A stretch of 64,000 nucleotides of DNA. It comes from Priestia koreensis (GTDB lineage: Bacteria > Bacillota > Bacilli > Bacillales > Bacillaceae_H). Numbering within the stretch: position 1 is the stretch's first letter; every line of letters begins with the position of its first letter. The notes under the pieces are model-generated. The model was not told where the DNA came from. It searched no databases and worked only from the letters and a program-made list of their open reading frames with translations. The stretch spans positions 186,001 through 250,000 of the forward strand of contig NZ_LILC01000013.1 of NCBI RefSeq assembly GCF_001274935.1. Direction: 5' to 3'. The translations under genes and the position numbers were made by a program. Shown here in pieces: positions 16,977 through 24,335 of this stretch.

Positions 16977-17034
16977 ATAAATTCAAGCAAACGAGGCTCG
17001 CTCGAATAATCGTATTAATCGCATTCTCTTTCAT
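16915..17034 (-). CDS. Possible 39-residue peptide
   Basis: ATG 17034 follows AAGGAAAGGG by about eight bases and lies 32 bases beyond the stop of the 136-residue gene. The peptide starts MKENAINTII, has a moderately hydrophobic segment and ends in a basic KGRRRF tail. It may be a separate small gene or the N-terminus of a gene that shifts into the 80-codon frame. Unrecognised. Confidence 0.35.
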   Translation of the reverse strand: MKENAINTIIRASLVCLNLYGLLHNISTAFPTRKGRRRF

Positions 17035-17066
17035 ATACAAATTCCCTTTCCTTCTGCTCAAGGTGT

Positions 17067-17477
17067 TTACGAGTAGGCTTGCTGCCTGAGAAGGAATGGA
17101 AATTGATTATAGTTGGTCATCATTACATAGTGAATACCCATCAGTTTGTAAAATTTAAAAGGGTAGTATTTGTTCTTGGTAATGAGCATAATCGGTGCTT
17201 GAACGCTCATTTTTACCCTCTCAATTGTATCTAGAATGGACAGTACCACATCATCAATGATGATGACTTGGCGGATACGTCTATTGTGAGGGATATAAGT
17301 GTCCTCATGCTCTAACAAAATAACGTCTTCCATCCACATATCATGCAATTGCTGTTTGACCTCTGGATTGTTTGTAACCACTACATGATAGTCATCAAAC
17401 AAGTAGTCCACAATGCTTTCTAGTTTTTCAGGATTTTGTATACAGATCATTATCCAAGATACTTCGTGTACCATCAT
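17067..17477 (-). CDS. Unknown protein downstream of a c-di-AMP riboswitch
   Basis: A 136-residue soluble protein whose start (MMVHEVSW) follows AGAGGGAG; the longer frame to 17579 runs through riboswitch RNA and is rejected. The alternation of hydrophobic strands and helices (WIMICIQ, HVVVTNN, RQVIIIDDV, APIMLITK, GIHYVMMT) resembles a degenerate response-regulator receiver fold, but the acidic pocket is not conserved. No DNA-binding domain is seen. Its leader (17570-17700) predicts that c-di-AMP lowers its expression. Function unknown. Confidence 0.6.
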   Translation of the reverse strand: MMVHEVSWIMICIQNPEKLESIVDYLFDDYHVVVTNNPEVKQQLHDMWMEDVILLEHEDTYIPHNRRIRQVIIIDDVVLSILDTIERVKMSVQAPIMLITKNKYYPFKFYKLMGIHYVMMTNYNQFPFLLRQQAYS

Positions 17478-17569
17478 CGTTTCTCCCTCTTGTCTATACA
17501 GTGCGTAGAAACGAGAAAAAGGCCTCCACAAATACGTTTTCGAGTCATCACAAAATAAACGTGATGGTT

Positions 17570-17700
17570 TCCCTCTCACTACGCTTACGGAGTTAGCTGT
17601 CGGATTCGGGCCATAAGAGTAGCCCTACCTCAAAAAAGGATTCACCCCAAGTATTACATACACAAAATCATGGGTCCCCCGCTCTGTATGGATTCAGCGT
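17570..17700 (-). ncRNA. c-di-AMP riboswitch (ydaO/yuaA type), copy 2
   Basis: Read on the minus strand, the RNA contains GGGGGACCCA, GGGGTGAATCC, TAGGGCTACTC, CCCGAATCCGACAGCTAA and CTCCGTAAGCGT in the order conserved in ydaO-type leaders, ending AGAGGG. These elements form the pseudosymmetric c-di-AMP aptamer. A CATCAC/GTGATG hairpin follows but lacks a clear T-run, so the expression platform is not certain. The nearest downstream gene is the 136-residue unknown protein. Confidence 0.88.
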
Positions 17701-17706
17701 TTTTCT

Positions 17707-17844
17707 TTATTTAGAATTGTTGTTTTTTATAAAACCTGCCATATTCATTTTCTTTGTGTACCAATTCGCTAGCTGGTGTGCTTGCTGATCCTTTGCTGCT
17801 AGCTGCTCAATGATTTTAACGTCCTGCACGGATAAATAGCTCAT
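17707..17844 (-). CDS. 45-residue small protein with QDV...ANWY signature
   Basis: A short ORF placed between the two c-di-AMP riboswitches. The product starts MSYLSVQDVKIIEQLA and contains AHQLANWYTKKM. It is clearly related to the 44-residue product at 20916-21050: ungapped, 14 of about 29 positions are identical, including LS-QDV, E, A, Q, H, ANWY and K. The ribosome binding site is weak. Two related copies with conserved residues argue that it is a real protein. Helical, charged, no signal peptide. Function unknown. Confidence 0.6.
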   Translation of the reverse strand: MSYLSVQDVKIIEQLAAKDQQAHQLANWYTKKMNMAGFIKNNNSK

Positions 17845-17881
17845 GCTCTCGCTACATTTACATATTTTTCCAGTAAATAAT

Positions 17882-17910
17882 TAAAAAAGGAACAAGGCGA
17901 TTACCTTGTT
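17882..17910 (-). terminator. Riboswitch expression-platform terminator
   Basis: AACAAGG/CCTTGTT hairpin followed by CCTTTTTTT on the minus strand, directly after c-di-AMP aptamer copy 1. Ligand binding would favour termination before the 45-residue ORF. Confidence 0.8.
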
Positions 17911-17924
17911 TTTTTCAAAAAGGT

Positions 17925-18060
17925 CACCTTCTCTCACCACGCTTACGGAGTTAGCTGTCGGATTCGGGTCATAAGAGTAACCCTACCTCAAAAAAGGATT
18001 CACCCCAAGTGTTAATCTCACAAAAAATGGGTCCCCCGTTTCTAAAAAGAACTCAGCGCT
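17925..18060 (-). ncRNA. c-di-AMP riboswitch (ydaO/yuaA type), copy 1
   Basis: Minus-strand RNA with CGGGGGACCCAT, GGGGTGAATCC, TAGGGTTACTC, CCCGAATCCGACAGCTAA, CTCCGTAAGCGTGGTGAGAGAAGG. It is about 80% identical to copy 2. A consensus promoter (18086-18114) lies upstream and a terminator (17882-17910) downstream. Confidence 0.92.
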
Positions 18061-18085
18061 CAGGCTGTATTGAATTATGAATGTA

Positions 18086-18114
18086 ATATTACTCCTGTTA
18101 AAAATTGCTGTCAA
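18086..18114 (-). promoter_or_regulatory. Sigma-A promoter of the tandem riboswitch transcript
   Basis: TTGACA (18109-18114), 17-base spacer, TAATAT (18086-18091) on the minus strand. Confidence 0.8.
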
Positions 18115-18135
18115 TCCCTATTTTTATCTTTTACT

Positions 18136-18693
18136 TTAGTGTGTTGAAACTCGCTGTATCGTCACAAGATTCTGTCTAGAAAAGGTGAGCTTGTATAGAT
18201 CTGGCATGCGAAGCTGTGACCAGCATTCATATCCATAAGCCGCGTCATAGTAATTCATCATGAGCATCATGATGTTCCCGTGAGTACCGATAACAATCGT
18301 TTGTCCTTCGTGGGTATGCAGAAGTTTTGTTAACTGTTCTACTGCTCGTTTTTGCGCTTCATCGTTCGACTCTCCGCCTTCCCACGAGAAGGATGGATCT
18401 CGCCATACTTTTTGGACAGCGTCTGAAAAGTTTACGAGAGGACGACTTGAAAGAAGACGTTCTCGGAACGCATCCACTAATTGAATCTCTTTTTGATGCG
18501 CAAATGCCACCCCTTCAACGGTCTGAATCGCTCGTTTATAAGGACTCGCTATCACACAATCAATGTTTTCGTATTCCAAGCACGCCGTAATTTTATGCGC
18601 ATCAGCTAATCCCTGTTCGGACAGCGGTCTCCCTAGTTCATCTGGAGTGTACGTCGAATGAGCATGTCTAACGAAGTAAATCGTGGTGTTCAT
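18136..18693 (-). CDS. Histidine phosphatase family protein
   Basis: A 185-residue phosphoglycerate-mutase-like phosphatase. The phospho-acceptor motif is FVRHAHS near residue 8 (RHA instead of the usual RHG). ASPYKRAIQT near residue 60 and VIGTHGNIM near residue 138 supply the other Arg and second His. SWEGGESNDEA is the typical variable-loop Glu. The specific substrate is unknown. The gene for a ZIP transporter lies immediately upstream on the same strand, 13 bases away, so the two are probably co-transcribed. Confidence 0.87.
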   Translation of the reverse strand: MNTTIYFVRHAHSTYTPDELGRPLSEQGLADAHKITACLEYENIDCVIASPYKRAIQTVEGVAFAHQKEIQLVDAFRERLLSSRPLVNFSDAVQKVWRDPSFSWEGGESNDEAQKRAVEQLTKLLHTHEGQTIVIGTHGNIMMLMMNYYDAAYGYECWSQLRMPDLYKLTFSRQNLVTIQRVSTH

Positions 18694-18706
18694 TGTATTT
18701 CCCTCC

Positions 18707-19431
18707 CTATTTTAAACATTCAATCATAATAATCATACTAAGCAAGCCCCCGACAAACGAAAAAGTAGCAGATCTAGCGTTACCATCTCCGTGACTTTCA
18801 GGGATTAACTCCTTGTACACAACAAAAAGCATTGAGCCCGCCGCAAACGCTAGTCCATAAGGTACGATCCCTAAAAATTGTTCTGATAGCTGAAGGCCAA
18901 GGTAAGAGGAAGCAAGCTCAATAACTGCCGTAAATGCACTAAGCGCAATTGCTTTTTGCTTTGGGACTCCGTTCATGACTAAAAACAAGCAGATTAGAAA
19001 TCCTTCCGGTATATTTTGTAGACCAATGGAAAAGGAAACTAAATTTCCAAGCTCTGATAACGGACTCGAATAGCTAATTCCGACAGAAATGCCTTCAGGA
19101 ATGTTATGAATGGCCATTGAGGCAATCACGAGAAGAGGTCCTGATGCTATGGCTGATTGGGTATTGTGATCCAAATCGGCATGCGGCAGGCAGCTTTCCA
19201 GTAAAGTAAGAGCCACTGTTCCTAGTAAAATTCCACACGTCAGCACAAATATATTAGATAGCTTTAACGTAGATGGAATAAGTGCATACGTCGAGGCGGC
19301 CACCATAATTCCGGCACTATAAGCTAATAGATTATCTTTTAACGGTGTGATACATTGCGAAATAAAAGTGCTGGTAGCGCACCTAAGACTGTACAAAGCG
19401 AACTAAATAGAATCCCTATATTCACATCCAC
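18707..19431 (-). pseudogene. ZIP-family metal transporter with a frameshift near the N-terminus
   Basis: The main frame (from about 19340 to 18707) encodes LKDNLLAYSAGIMVAAS, HNIPEGISVGI and NIPEGFLICL, the ZIP transport motifs with His/Glu metal ligands. The natural N-terminus lies in another frame: GTG 19431 after AAAGGTGG gives VDVNIGILFSSLCTVLGALPA and stops at 19339. One base is missing around 19342. The protein would import zinc or other divalent cations. It may be a real pseudogene or a sequencing indel. A TTG at 19396 would give only a mis-framed start. Confidence 0.72.
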
Positions 19432-19504
19432 GTCTTATATATCCACCTTTATCGCGTATTTCGATGAATATATGTAGTGAATGAAGAAGAAAGAAGGACA
19501 TGTT

Positions 19505-19666
19505 TTAAGAAGAAGTCATTTGTTTGGCAATAGCCTCATTATTTAAGAACCAGAGTCGAGATCCTGGCGTGCCGTGCAATAAAAACAGCGGAACTCCTGC
19601 TGAGTCACCGTAAATCGTATAAGCAAGCGTGCTTCCATCTTTTAAGCTCATCACATAATCCTTCAT
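19505..19666 (-). pseudogene. N-terminal stub of an alpha/beta hydrolase
   Basis: ATG 19666 follows AAAGGAG and encodes 53 residues: MKDYVMSLKDGSTLAYTIYGD, then PLFLLHGTPGSRLWF with the oxyanion-hole HGTPGS motif, then a stop. Intact relatives are about 270-290 residues, so the nucleophile elbow and the catalytic Asp and His are absent. The break is a deletion or rearrangement between 19440 and 19510. Confidence 0.7.
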
Positions 19667-19693
19667 TTTTAGAATTATCTCCTTTCTCATAAG

Positions 19694-19728
19694 AAAGGAT
19701 TGCCCTCTCTATAGGGGGCAATCCTTCT
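19694..19728 (-). terminator. Terminator of yidC2
   Basis: AAGGATTGCCC/GGGCAATCCTT hairpin, T-rich on the minus strand, at the yidC2 stop. Confidence 0.82.
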
Positions 19729-19730
19729 CT

Positions 19731-20492
19731 TCAAGCGGCGGTAAGCGCATGCTTCCCAAACCATTTTTTTAGTATCATACTCTGAACAATCATAAATAGA
19801 TTTCCTGTTATCCAGTATAGAACCAATCCCGCAGGTGAAAAGGATCCAAAGATGAGGATCATAGCAGGTGATAGGAATTGCGTAAGCCGTCTAGCTGGCA
19901 TACTGCTTCCATTTTGACCATGCTGCATCATTTTCGTCTGCACAAACGTTAACCCAGCGGCAAGCAATGGGAAAACAAAATAGGGATCGGCATGACCAAG
20001 GTTCAACCATAGAAAAGAGGATGAACCTATTTCATCAACTCCCCGAATGGCATAATAGACAATCGAGAAAATAGGTAGCTGCACGAGAAGAGGCAAGCAT
20101 CCGAGTAGTGGATTGGCGCCGTTTTCTTTCATTAGTTCAGCCAGCTCTTTCTGATAGTTTTGCTGACTATCTTTATCTGTTCGCGTATATTTTTCTTTTA
20201 GTTCCTGCACTTTGGGCTGTATGTTTTTTGTATTTAGCTGACTCTTATACTGAACAACATTCAGTGGAGAAAGAAGCGTTCGAACACCAAGTGTAAACAT
20301 CATAATGGAAAATCCAATGCTATGATGAAACCACGCATTTCCCATGTAAATAATAAGTAGAGTGATTGGATAAATGATGTGTTCACTCCAAAGCCCTCCA
20401 TTAGAATTCCCGCTAATAGATACTGGGGCACAGCCAGTTAACAATAAAAGACTAGCAAACATAATCAATAGTATTTTTCGATTTGTAAACAT
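19731..20492 (-). CDS. yidC2: YidC/OxaA membrane protein insertase, YidC2 (MisCB) type
   Basis: A 253-residue lipoprotein insertase. The signal ends in LLTGC (lipobox) near residue 20, followed by five hydrophobic segments. The hallmark segments are YKSQLNTKNIQPKVQELKEKY and NPLLGCLPLLVQLPIFSIVYYAIR; the groove arginine is in TRTLLSP-like GVRTLLSPLNVVQYK. It inserts membrane proteins with or without Sec. ATG 20492 is seven bases after GGGAGG, better than 20498. The ribosome binding site is buried in a hairpin behind a MifM-like leader ORF, implying induction when insertase activity falls. Confidence 0.9.
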   Translation of the reverse strand: MFTNRKILLIMFASLLLLTGCAPVSISGNSNGGLWSEHIIYPITLLIIYMGNAWFHHSIGFSIMMFTLGVRTLLSPLNVVQYKSQLNTKNIQPKVQELKEKYTRTDKDSQQNYQKELAELMKENGANPLLGCLPLLVQLPIFSIVYYAIRGVDEIGSSSFLWLNLGHADPYFVFPLLAAGLTFVQTKMMQHGQNGSSMPARRLTQFLSPAMILIFGSFSPAGLVLYWITGNLFMIVQSMILKKWFGKHALTAA

Positions 20493-20499
20493 GTACATT

Positions 20500-20536
20500 C
20501 CTCCCGTATTTTCTCTTTCTTCTAAGAAAATACGAG
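20500..20536 (-). promoter_or_regulatory. Stem-loop sequestering the yidC2 ribosome binding site
   Basis: On the minus strand CGTATTTTCT pairs with AGAAAATACG. Further wobble and CTC/GGAG pairs reach into GGGAGG (20500-20505), the yidC2 site. The leader stop codon TAG (20522-20524) lies in the loop, so a ribosome paused on the last leader codons would open the stem. Confidence 0.72.
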
Positions 20537-20803
20537 AATATACGGTCCCTCGTCATCATGTTCACCAATTGCTTCTTGCCTATGTACTGTAAAGACGAAT
20601 CTATGTTTATAGTACAGACAGGCAACAAAATGATGAACAAGCGTGAGGCTTTTATTACGTACAAGATATACATCTCTTTGCTGAATATGAACGTGCTTTT
20701 GCACCGTTTTAAGTGCGGATGTCTTAAGAAGCGCATGCAAAAAAATCGATGCAGTAACAGCAAAGAGGATATAAAGCCATACATCTGGTGCAAAAAACTC
20801 CAA
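20522..20803 (-). CDS. MifM-like translation-arrest leader peptide
   Basis: A 93-codon ORF from TTG 20803 (AAGGA nine bases before). One N-terminal membrane helix (about residues 8-26) is followed by a basic linker and a C-terminus HDDEGPYILVFS with an acidic cluster. B. subtilis MifM (95 residues) has the same plan: an N-terminal helix, an acidic cluster near the end, a position directly upstream of yidC2, and an overlap with the hairpin that masks the yidC2 site. Primary sequence similarity is low, as expected for arrest peptides. Predicted role: sensor of YidC activity. Confidence 0.68.
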   Translation of the reverse strand: MEFFAPDVWLYILFAVTASIFLHALLKTSALKTVQKHVHIQQRDVYLVRNKSLTLVHHFVACLYYKHRFVFTVHRQEAIGEHDDEGPYILVFS

Positions 20804-20871
20804 GTCATCACGTCCTTTTTTGTCATTATACCATATTTTTCTTTTTTATTCTTTTACTGGTGGATGATTAC

Positions 20872-20904
20872 AAAAAAAGAAAACTTCCTGCACGGAAGTT
20901 TTCT
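20872..20904 (-). terminator. Terminator of the 44-residue gene
   Basis: GAAAACTTCC/GGAAGTTTTC hairpin with TTTTTTT on the minus strand, between the ANWY gene and the leader ORF. Confidence 0.85.
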
Positions 20905-20915
20905 CACGGTTTCTG

Positions 20916-21050
20916 TTAACGATCTTTTAACTCTTGGATGTTCAGGTTACTCTTAATAGATTTAACATACCAGTTGGCTTTCATGTGCTCCTTCTGTTCC
21001 CTTTTTGCCTTGTTCTCTAGCTGCTCCACATCTTGCCTTGATAACATCAT
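20916..21050 (-). CDS. 44-residue small protein with QDV...ANWY signature
   Basis: MMLSRQDVEQLENKAK, then EHMKANWYVKSI. It is homologous to the 45-residue product at 17707-17844. It starts at ATG 21050 or 21047 behind a GGGGTGACGG stretch and is followed 12 bases later by a strong terminator, so it is its own transcript. Amphipathic, highly charged, soluble. I do not recognise the family. Confidence 0.6.
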   Translation of the reverse strand: MMLSRQDVEQLENKAKREQKEHMKANWYVKSIKSNLNIQELKDR

Positions 21051-21143
21051 TTTATTAACCGTCACCCCATTTGTTTATTAGATCGCCGCAAAAAAGGCAA
21101 CCCTCATAGAGTGAACTACCCTCTTCTACCATGTCAAAACATC

Positions 21144-22070
21144 TTACCATTCAATTTTGTCTGTTAATTCAGGAAAATCAATAAAAGGATTGCGATTTCC
21201 TTGAATAACATAAATCGCCTGATTACGATGTTTCTCATAGCGTGAGACCGGAAATTCGTTATGCCAGCGAATCAGAAGCGTACGATCGATTTGATGGTAA
21301 AATTCGTTTTGTATTTCCTCAGGATAGCGAATCAAAAAATAAAGAGTGGCGCGTGCGACAATTCCCTTTCCGTATTCGGGCTCAAAAAAGTTGCCTTCTT
21401 GTTTCCCACAGGCGTCGCGAATGCCTGCTACGGATCGTTCAGGGGTGTACTCGGCAAAATCATGATACGGATGGTTGCTGCGCATTGAATTGCAGCGAGG
21501 CTCACATGTAAAGAGATGGTGAAGATCACCTTTCATCGGTTCTTGCTTTCGAAACCATGACTGTGGAACAACGTGCTCGCAGTTGTATTTTAGCTTTTGT
21601 TCCATTTCGGTAATCGTATGTGGAGGAAGTTCGTTAAAGGAGTAAGTTTCAGCCATCTTTCGTTTTTCGAGCGCTACCTGGTAGTCATGCTTAATGGCTT
21701 CTTCTGGATCTTGCTCTTTTCCGGCATAAATGCTTTTTAGCATACCGTTTTCCTGCAAGTCAACCCATGGGTAAAGGTGCTTGCTTGTGCTCTCGTGATA
21801 CGGAATTTGATGAAAATGAGTTCCTTTGACTAGCTCATGAAGGGCTTGATATAGTTCATGGCCATCTTGTTCAAAGGAAAGCGTTTGATAATAAGCTTCT
21901 TTCGTCTCTTTGTCTTCTGCTTCATCGAAATAATGAGTTGGATTCTCTTGTATCCGCCGTTTATGCTCTTCTGCTTGAAGGAGCGCATCGTGAAACGCTA
22001 AATCCCAAGCCACTAAATCAGTTCTTAATGCTTCTGAAATGGATAAATGATTCGACCAACGTTTGTTCAT
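21144..22070 (-). CDS. Endonuclease I family nuclease
   Basis: This 308-residue protein has the beta-beta-alpha-Me core CEHVVPQSWF (about residue 178), KGDLHHLFTCEPRCNSMRSNHPYHDF (about 195-220) and FEPEYGKGIVARATLYFLIRYPE (about 243-265), all diagnostic of EndA/Bsn-type nucleases. The His of EHVVPQ is the catalytic base and Asn residues bind the metal. Unlike secreted Bsn/YurI it has no signal peptide, which suggests an intracellular role. Start ATG 22070 after GGAGGG. Monocistronic. Confidence 0.88.
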   Translation of the reverse strand: MNKRWSNHLSISEALRTDLVAWDLAFHDALLQAEEHKRRIQENPTHYFDEAEDKETKEAYYQTLSFEQDGHELYQALHELVKGTHFHQIPYHESTSKHLYPWVDLQENGMLKSIYAGKEQDPEEAIKHDYQVALEKRKMAETYSFNELPPHTITEMEQKLKYNCEHVVPQSWFRKQEPMKGDLHHLFTCEPRCNSMRSNHPYHDFAEYTPERSVAGIRDACGKQEGNFFEPEYGKGIVARATLYFLIRYPEEIQNEFYHQIDRTLLIRWHNEFPVSRYEKHRNQAIYVIQGNRNPFIDFPELTDKIEW

Positions 22071-22207
22071 CTCTATCCCTCCTTTTTTCTATATCATTCG
22101 ACAGCTCTAAACAAATTCCCTTTCCTATTCGTCAAAGAACGTTGGATAAATTTCAAAAATAGGAACAATCTACTAATAGATACTTTATGATTTTAGGAGG
22201 TTATACA

Positions 22208-23035
22208 ATGCAAAATCTATTTAAACGTGCAGTACCTGCCGTAGGAGCTGTTGCACTCTCCCTCGTGATGAGCGGATGCACCCTACAGTCAGAAGCGAAA
22301 AAAATAAATCCCGATACTCACTATGAATTAACGAATCAGCAAATCATGGCTGATGCATGGTATCAAACGGCTGCTGAAACAAGAGCCCTCTATTACCAAG
22401 GGTATACTATCGGAACGCTTCGATTAGAAGAAGCTCTCAAAAAAGGCACAAAAAAGAAACCTGCTGTCGTACTAGATTTAGATGAAACAGTCTTAGATAA
22501 CAGTCCATATCAAGCATCTGCTGTTAAAACGGGAAAGCTTTTTCCATACAACTGGGATAAATGGGTACAACAAGCAGAGGCAAAGGCACTGCCTGGTGCG
22601 GTCGACTTTTTAAATCATGCCAATAAAAGTGGCGTCGACATTTACTACATCTCGAATCGCTCAGCGAATCAGCTGGACGCAACGCTTAAAAACTTAAAAA
22701 TTGTTGGTGCACCTCAGGCTATAAAAGAACACGTGTTACTTCAGCAACCAAATCAGCCTGGTAAAGAGCCTCGCCGTAAAGAAGTAATGAAAGATCATGA
22801 CATCCTTCTCTACTTTGGGGATAACCTGTCGGATTTTAGCGGTTTTGATCATCAAAGCGTTACCCAGCGAAATTGGAACGCCGATGCCATGCGTGCGCTG
22901 TTTGGGCAAAAGCTAATTGTGTTTCCCAATCCAATGTACGGAGATTGGGAAGGCGCACTCTATGACTATGACTACTCAAAGTCTGACCTAGCCAAATCCA
23001 AGCTTCGAAAAGATGCTCTTCGTTATTTTGAATAA
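22208..23035 (+). CDS. Class C acid phosphatase lipoprotein, e(P4) family 5'-nucleotidase
   Basis: A 275-residue surface lipoprotein. The signal ends in LVMSGC (lipobox, Cys about residue 23). The HAD-type motif is VVLDLDETVLDNS near residue 89, and FGDNLSDF near residue 213 is the second acidic motif. Family members dephosphorylate nucleoside monophosphates and NMN outside the membrane, feeding nucleotide salvage. ATG 22208 after TTAGGAGG is preferred over the ATG at 22187. A bidirectional terminator follows. Confidence 0.92.
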   Translation: MQNLFKRAVPAVGAVALSLVMSGCTLQSEAKKINPDTHYELTNQQIMADAWYQTAAETRALYYQGYTIGTLRLEEALKKGTKKKPAVVLDLDETVLDNSPYQASAVKTGKLFPYNWDKWVQQAEAKALPGAVDFLNHANKSGVDIYYISNRSANQLDATLKNLKIVGAPQAIKEHVLLQQPNQPGKEPRRKEVMKDHDILLYFGDNLSDFSGFDHQSVTQRNWNADAMRALFGQKLIVFPNPMYGDWEGALYDYDYSKSDLAKSKLRKDALRYFE

Positions 23036-23036
23036 G

Positions 23037-23075
23037 TAAAAAGAGACCTCGGCGCTGCTCTGCGCGGGTCTCTTT
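23037..23075. terminator. Bidirectional terminator
   Basis: AAAGAGACC...GGTCTCTTT hairpin with T-run, between converging genes. Confidence 0.85.
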
Positions 23076-23081
23076 CTTTTT

Positions 23082-23816
23082 TTAGGCCTGTTCAGGACGG
23101 ACAATTTTAGCTGCACTGCGCTGACGAAATAAAATCCACAGCACCGCAAAAATAAAAAAGGCGACCCCTTCGAGCGATAAAATGTACCATGGGTACGGAC
23201 CTAAAAGATCCAGTAGGCTTCCATGCCCTGGCTTTCGGCTCAAGAACATATAATTGCCTTTAAACAGATGATTAATATACATTATAAACGGAAGCAGAAT
23301 GTTTAAGAATAACATCGTTTTGGCAAGCGCTCGGAACGTCGGTCTGTAGCCTCGGACCCACGTAAAATACAGCGAGCTCGTAATAATGATGATGTGCGTG
23401 TAAAAGAAATGAAAATAGCGAAAGTGCGGGAACGAATAGTATAATTCCGGTGTTAAAATAGCCTGAAGAGCTCCCCCGATGCCAATAAAAAACACAATGT
23501 CGTAAATAAGCTTACTGCGCGTAAACAGCAAGATAACAGTAAGCCACAGGCTAATACTGCATAATTCGAGCGGCAAGGAATGCGCAAGCTTCCAGTCCTT
23601 AATATGTACGAGCCACAAATTGTAGAGAATTTCCATTGAAGCTAGACTAAGCGCAAAGGCAATTTCAATCTTTTTTAAATGTGAAGACCGTTTTAGATAT
23701 CCTCTTATGAGCCATAACAAAACAATCATCAGCAGAAGAGCACCAATCGCAAACCAATGTGCCGTTGAATATGCGTGAAACGTATGGTTTTCATGTGTTG
23801 CGCCAAAAAACGTCAT
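23082..23816 (-). CDS. ywaF: TIGR02206-type integral membrane protein (YwaF-like)
   Basis: A 244-residue protein with seven predicted helices. It has an early FHAYSTAHWFAIG, a central HSLPLELCSISLWL and a late LLDLLGPYPWYILSLE, the pattern of the YwaF/TIGR02206 family. Function is unknown in the family; it is often near nucleotide or envelope genes. Start ATG 23816 after AAGGAGAGG. Monocistronic. Confidence 0.85.
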   Translation of the reverse strand: MTFFGATHENHTFHAYSTAHWFAIGALLLMIVLLWLIRGYLKRSSHLKKIEIAFALSLASMEILYNLWLVHIKDWKLAHSLPLELCSISLWLTVILLFTRSKLIYDIVFFIGIGGALQAILTPELYYSFPHFRYFHFFYTHIIIITSSLYFTWVRGYRPTFRALAKTMLFLNILLPFIMYINHLFKGNYMFLSRKPGHGSLLDLLGPYPWYILSLEGVAFFIFAVLWILFRQRSAAKIVRPEQA

Positions 23817-24304
23817 GCGCTGACCAACCTCTCCTTAAAATGTAAAACCCTATAAGCGTCATACGTTGACCCAAAGAAAAATTCGATATACCCTGCACGT
23901 TAAATCCAATTCTTTTCCTGGAGTGTACAACGTTACACTTTATCACAAACTCAAATATTAATGGCAAAATAATGGAAACTTTACAATTATTTTAACTGAT
24001 GACATCGTTTTTTTACAATGATTCTTTTTAATGGAAAGTGTAACGTGGAAACTATGGTGAATTGGAGGAATTTATTCAGATGACAAACTGCTGGTTTTTA
24101 GTAGGTGCAAATCATTCGTTTACTCGCAATCATCAAACTCATAAGAACGGTATTAGTCAAGAAAAACCGTTTCTCACCGATCATTCCCTGTACGAACATT
24201 CCCCCTCTACTTGGTTAATCGTTGTGCCACAAACATCTATCAGCATACATATCACGATGAAAAGGCTACTACCAAAAACAGCCCTCCCATGGAAACCTCC
24301 AAAT

Positions 24305-24335
24305 AAAAAAACGCTGGTGCATCCCAGCGTTTTTC
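24305..24335 (-). terminator. Terminator of queT
   Basis: AAACGCTGGG/CCAGCGTTTTTTT hairpin at the queT stop, T-run on the minus strand. Confidence 0.85.

Noticed and set aside
17478..17579. N-terminal extension of the 136-residue protein
   Set aside because: The extension is the 3' part of the c-di-AMP riboswitch and its hairpin.
20452..20826. 124-codon frame over the YidC2 leader
   Set aside because: Alternative frame to the MifM-like ORF; it runs through the yidC2 start and lacks the helix-plus-acidic-end layout.
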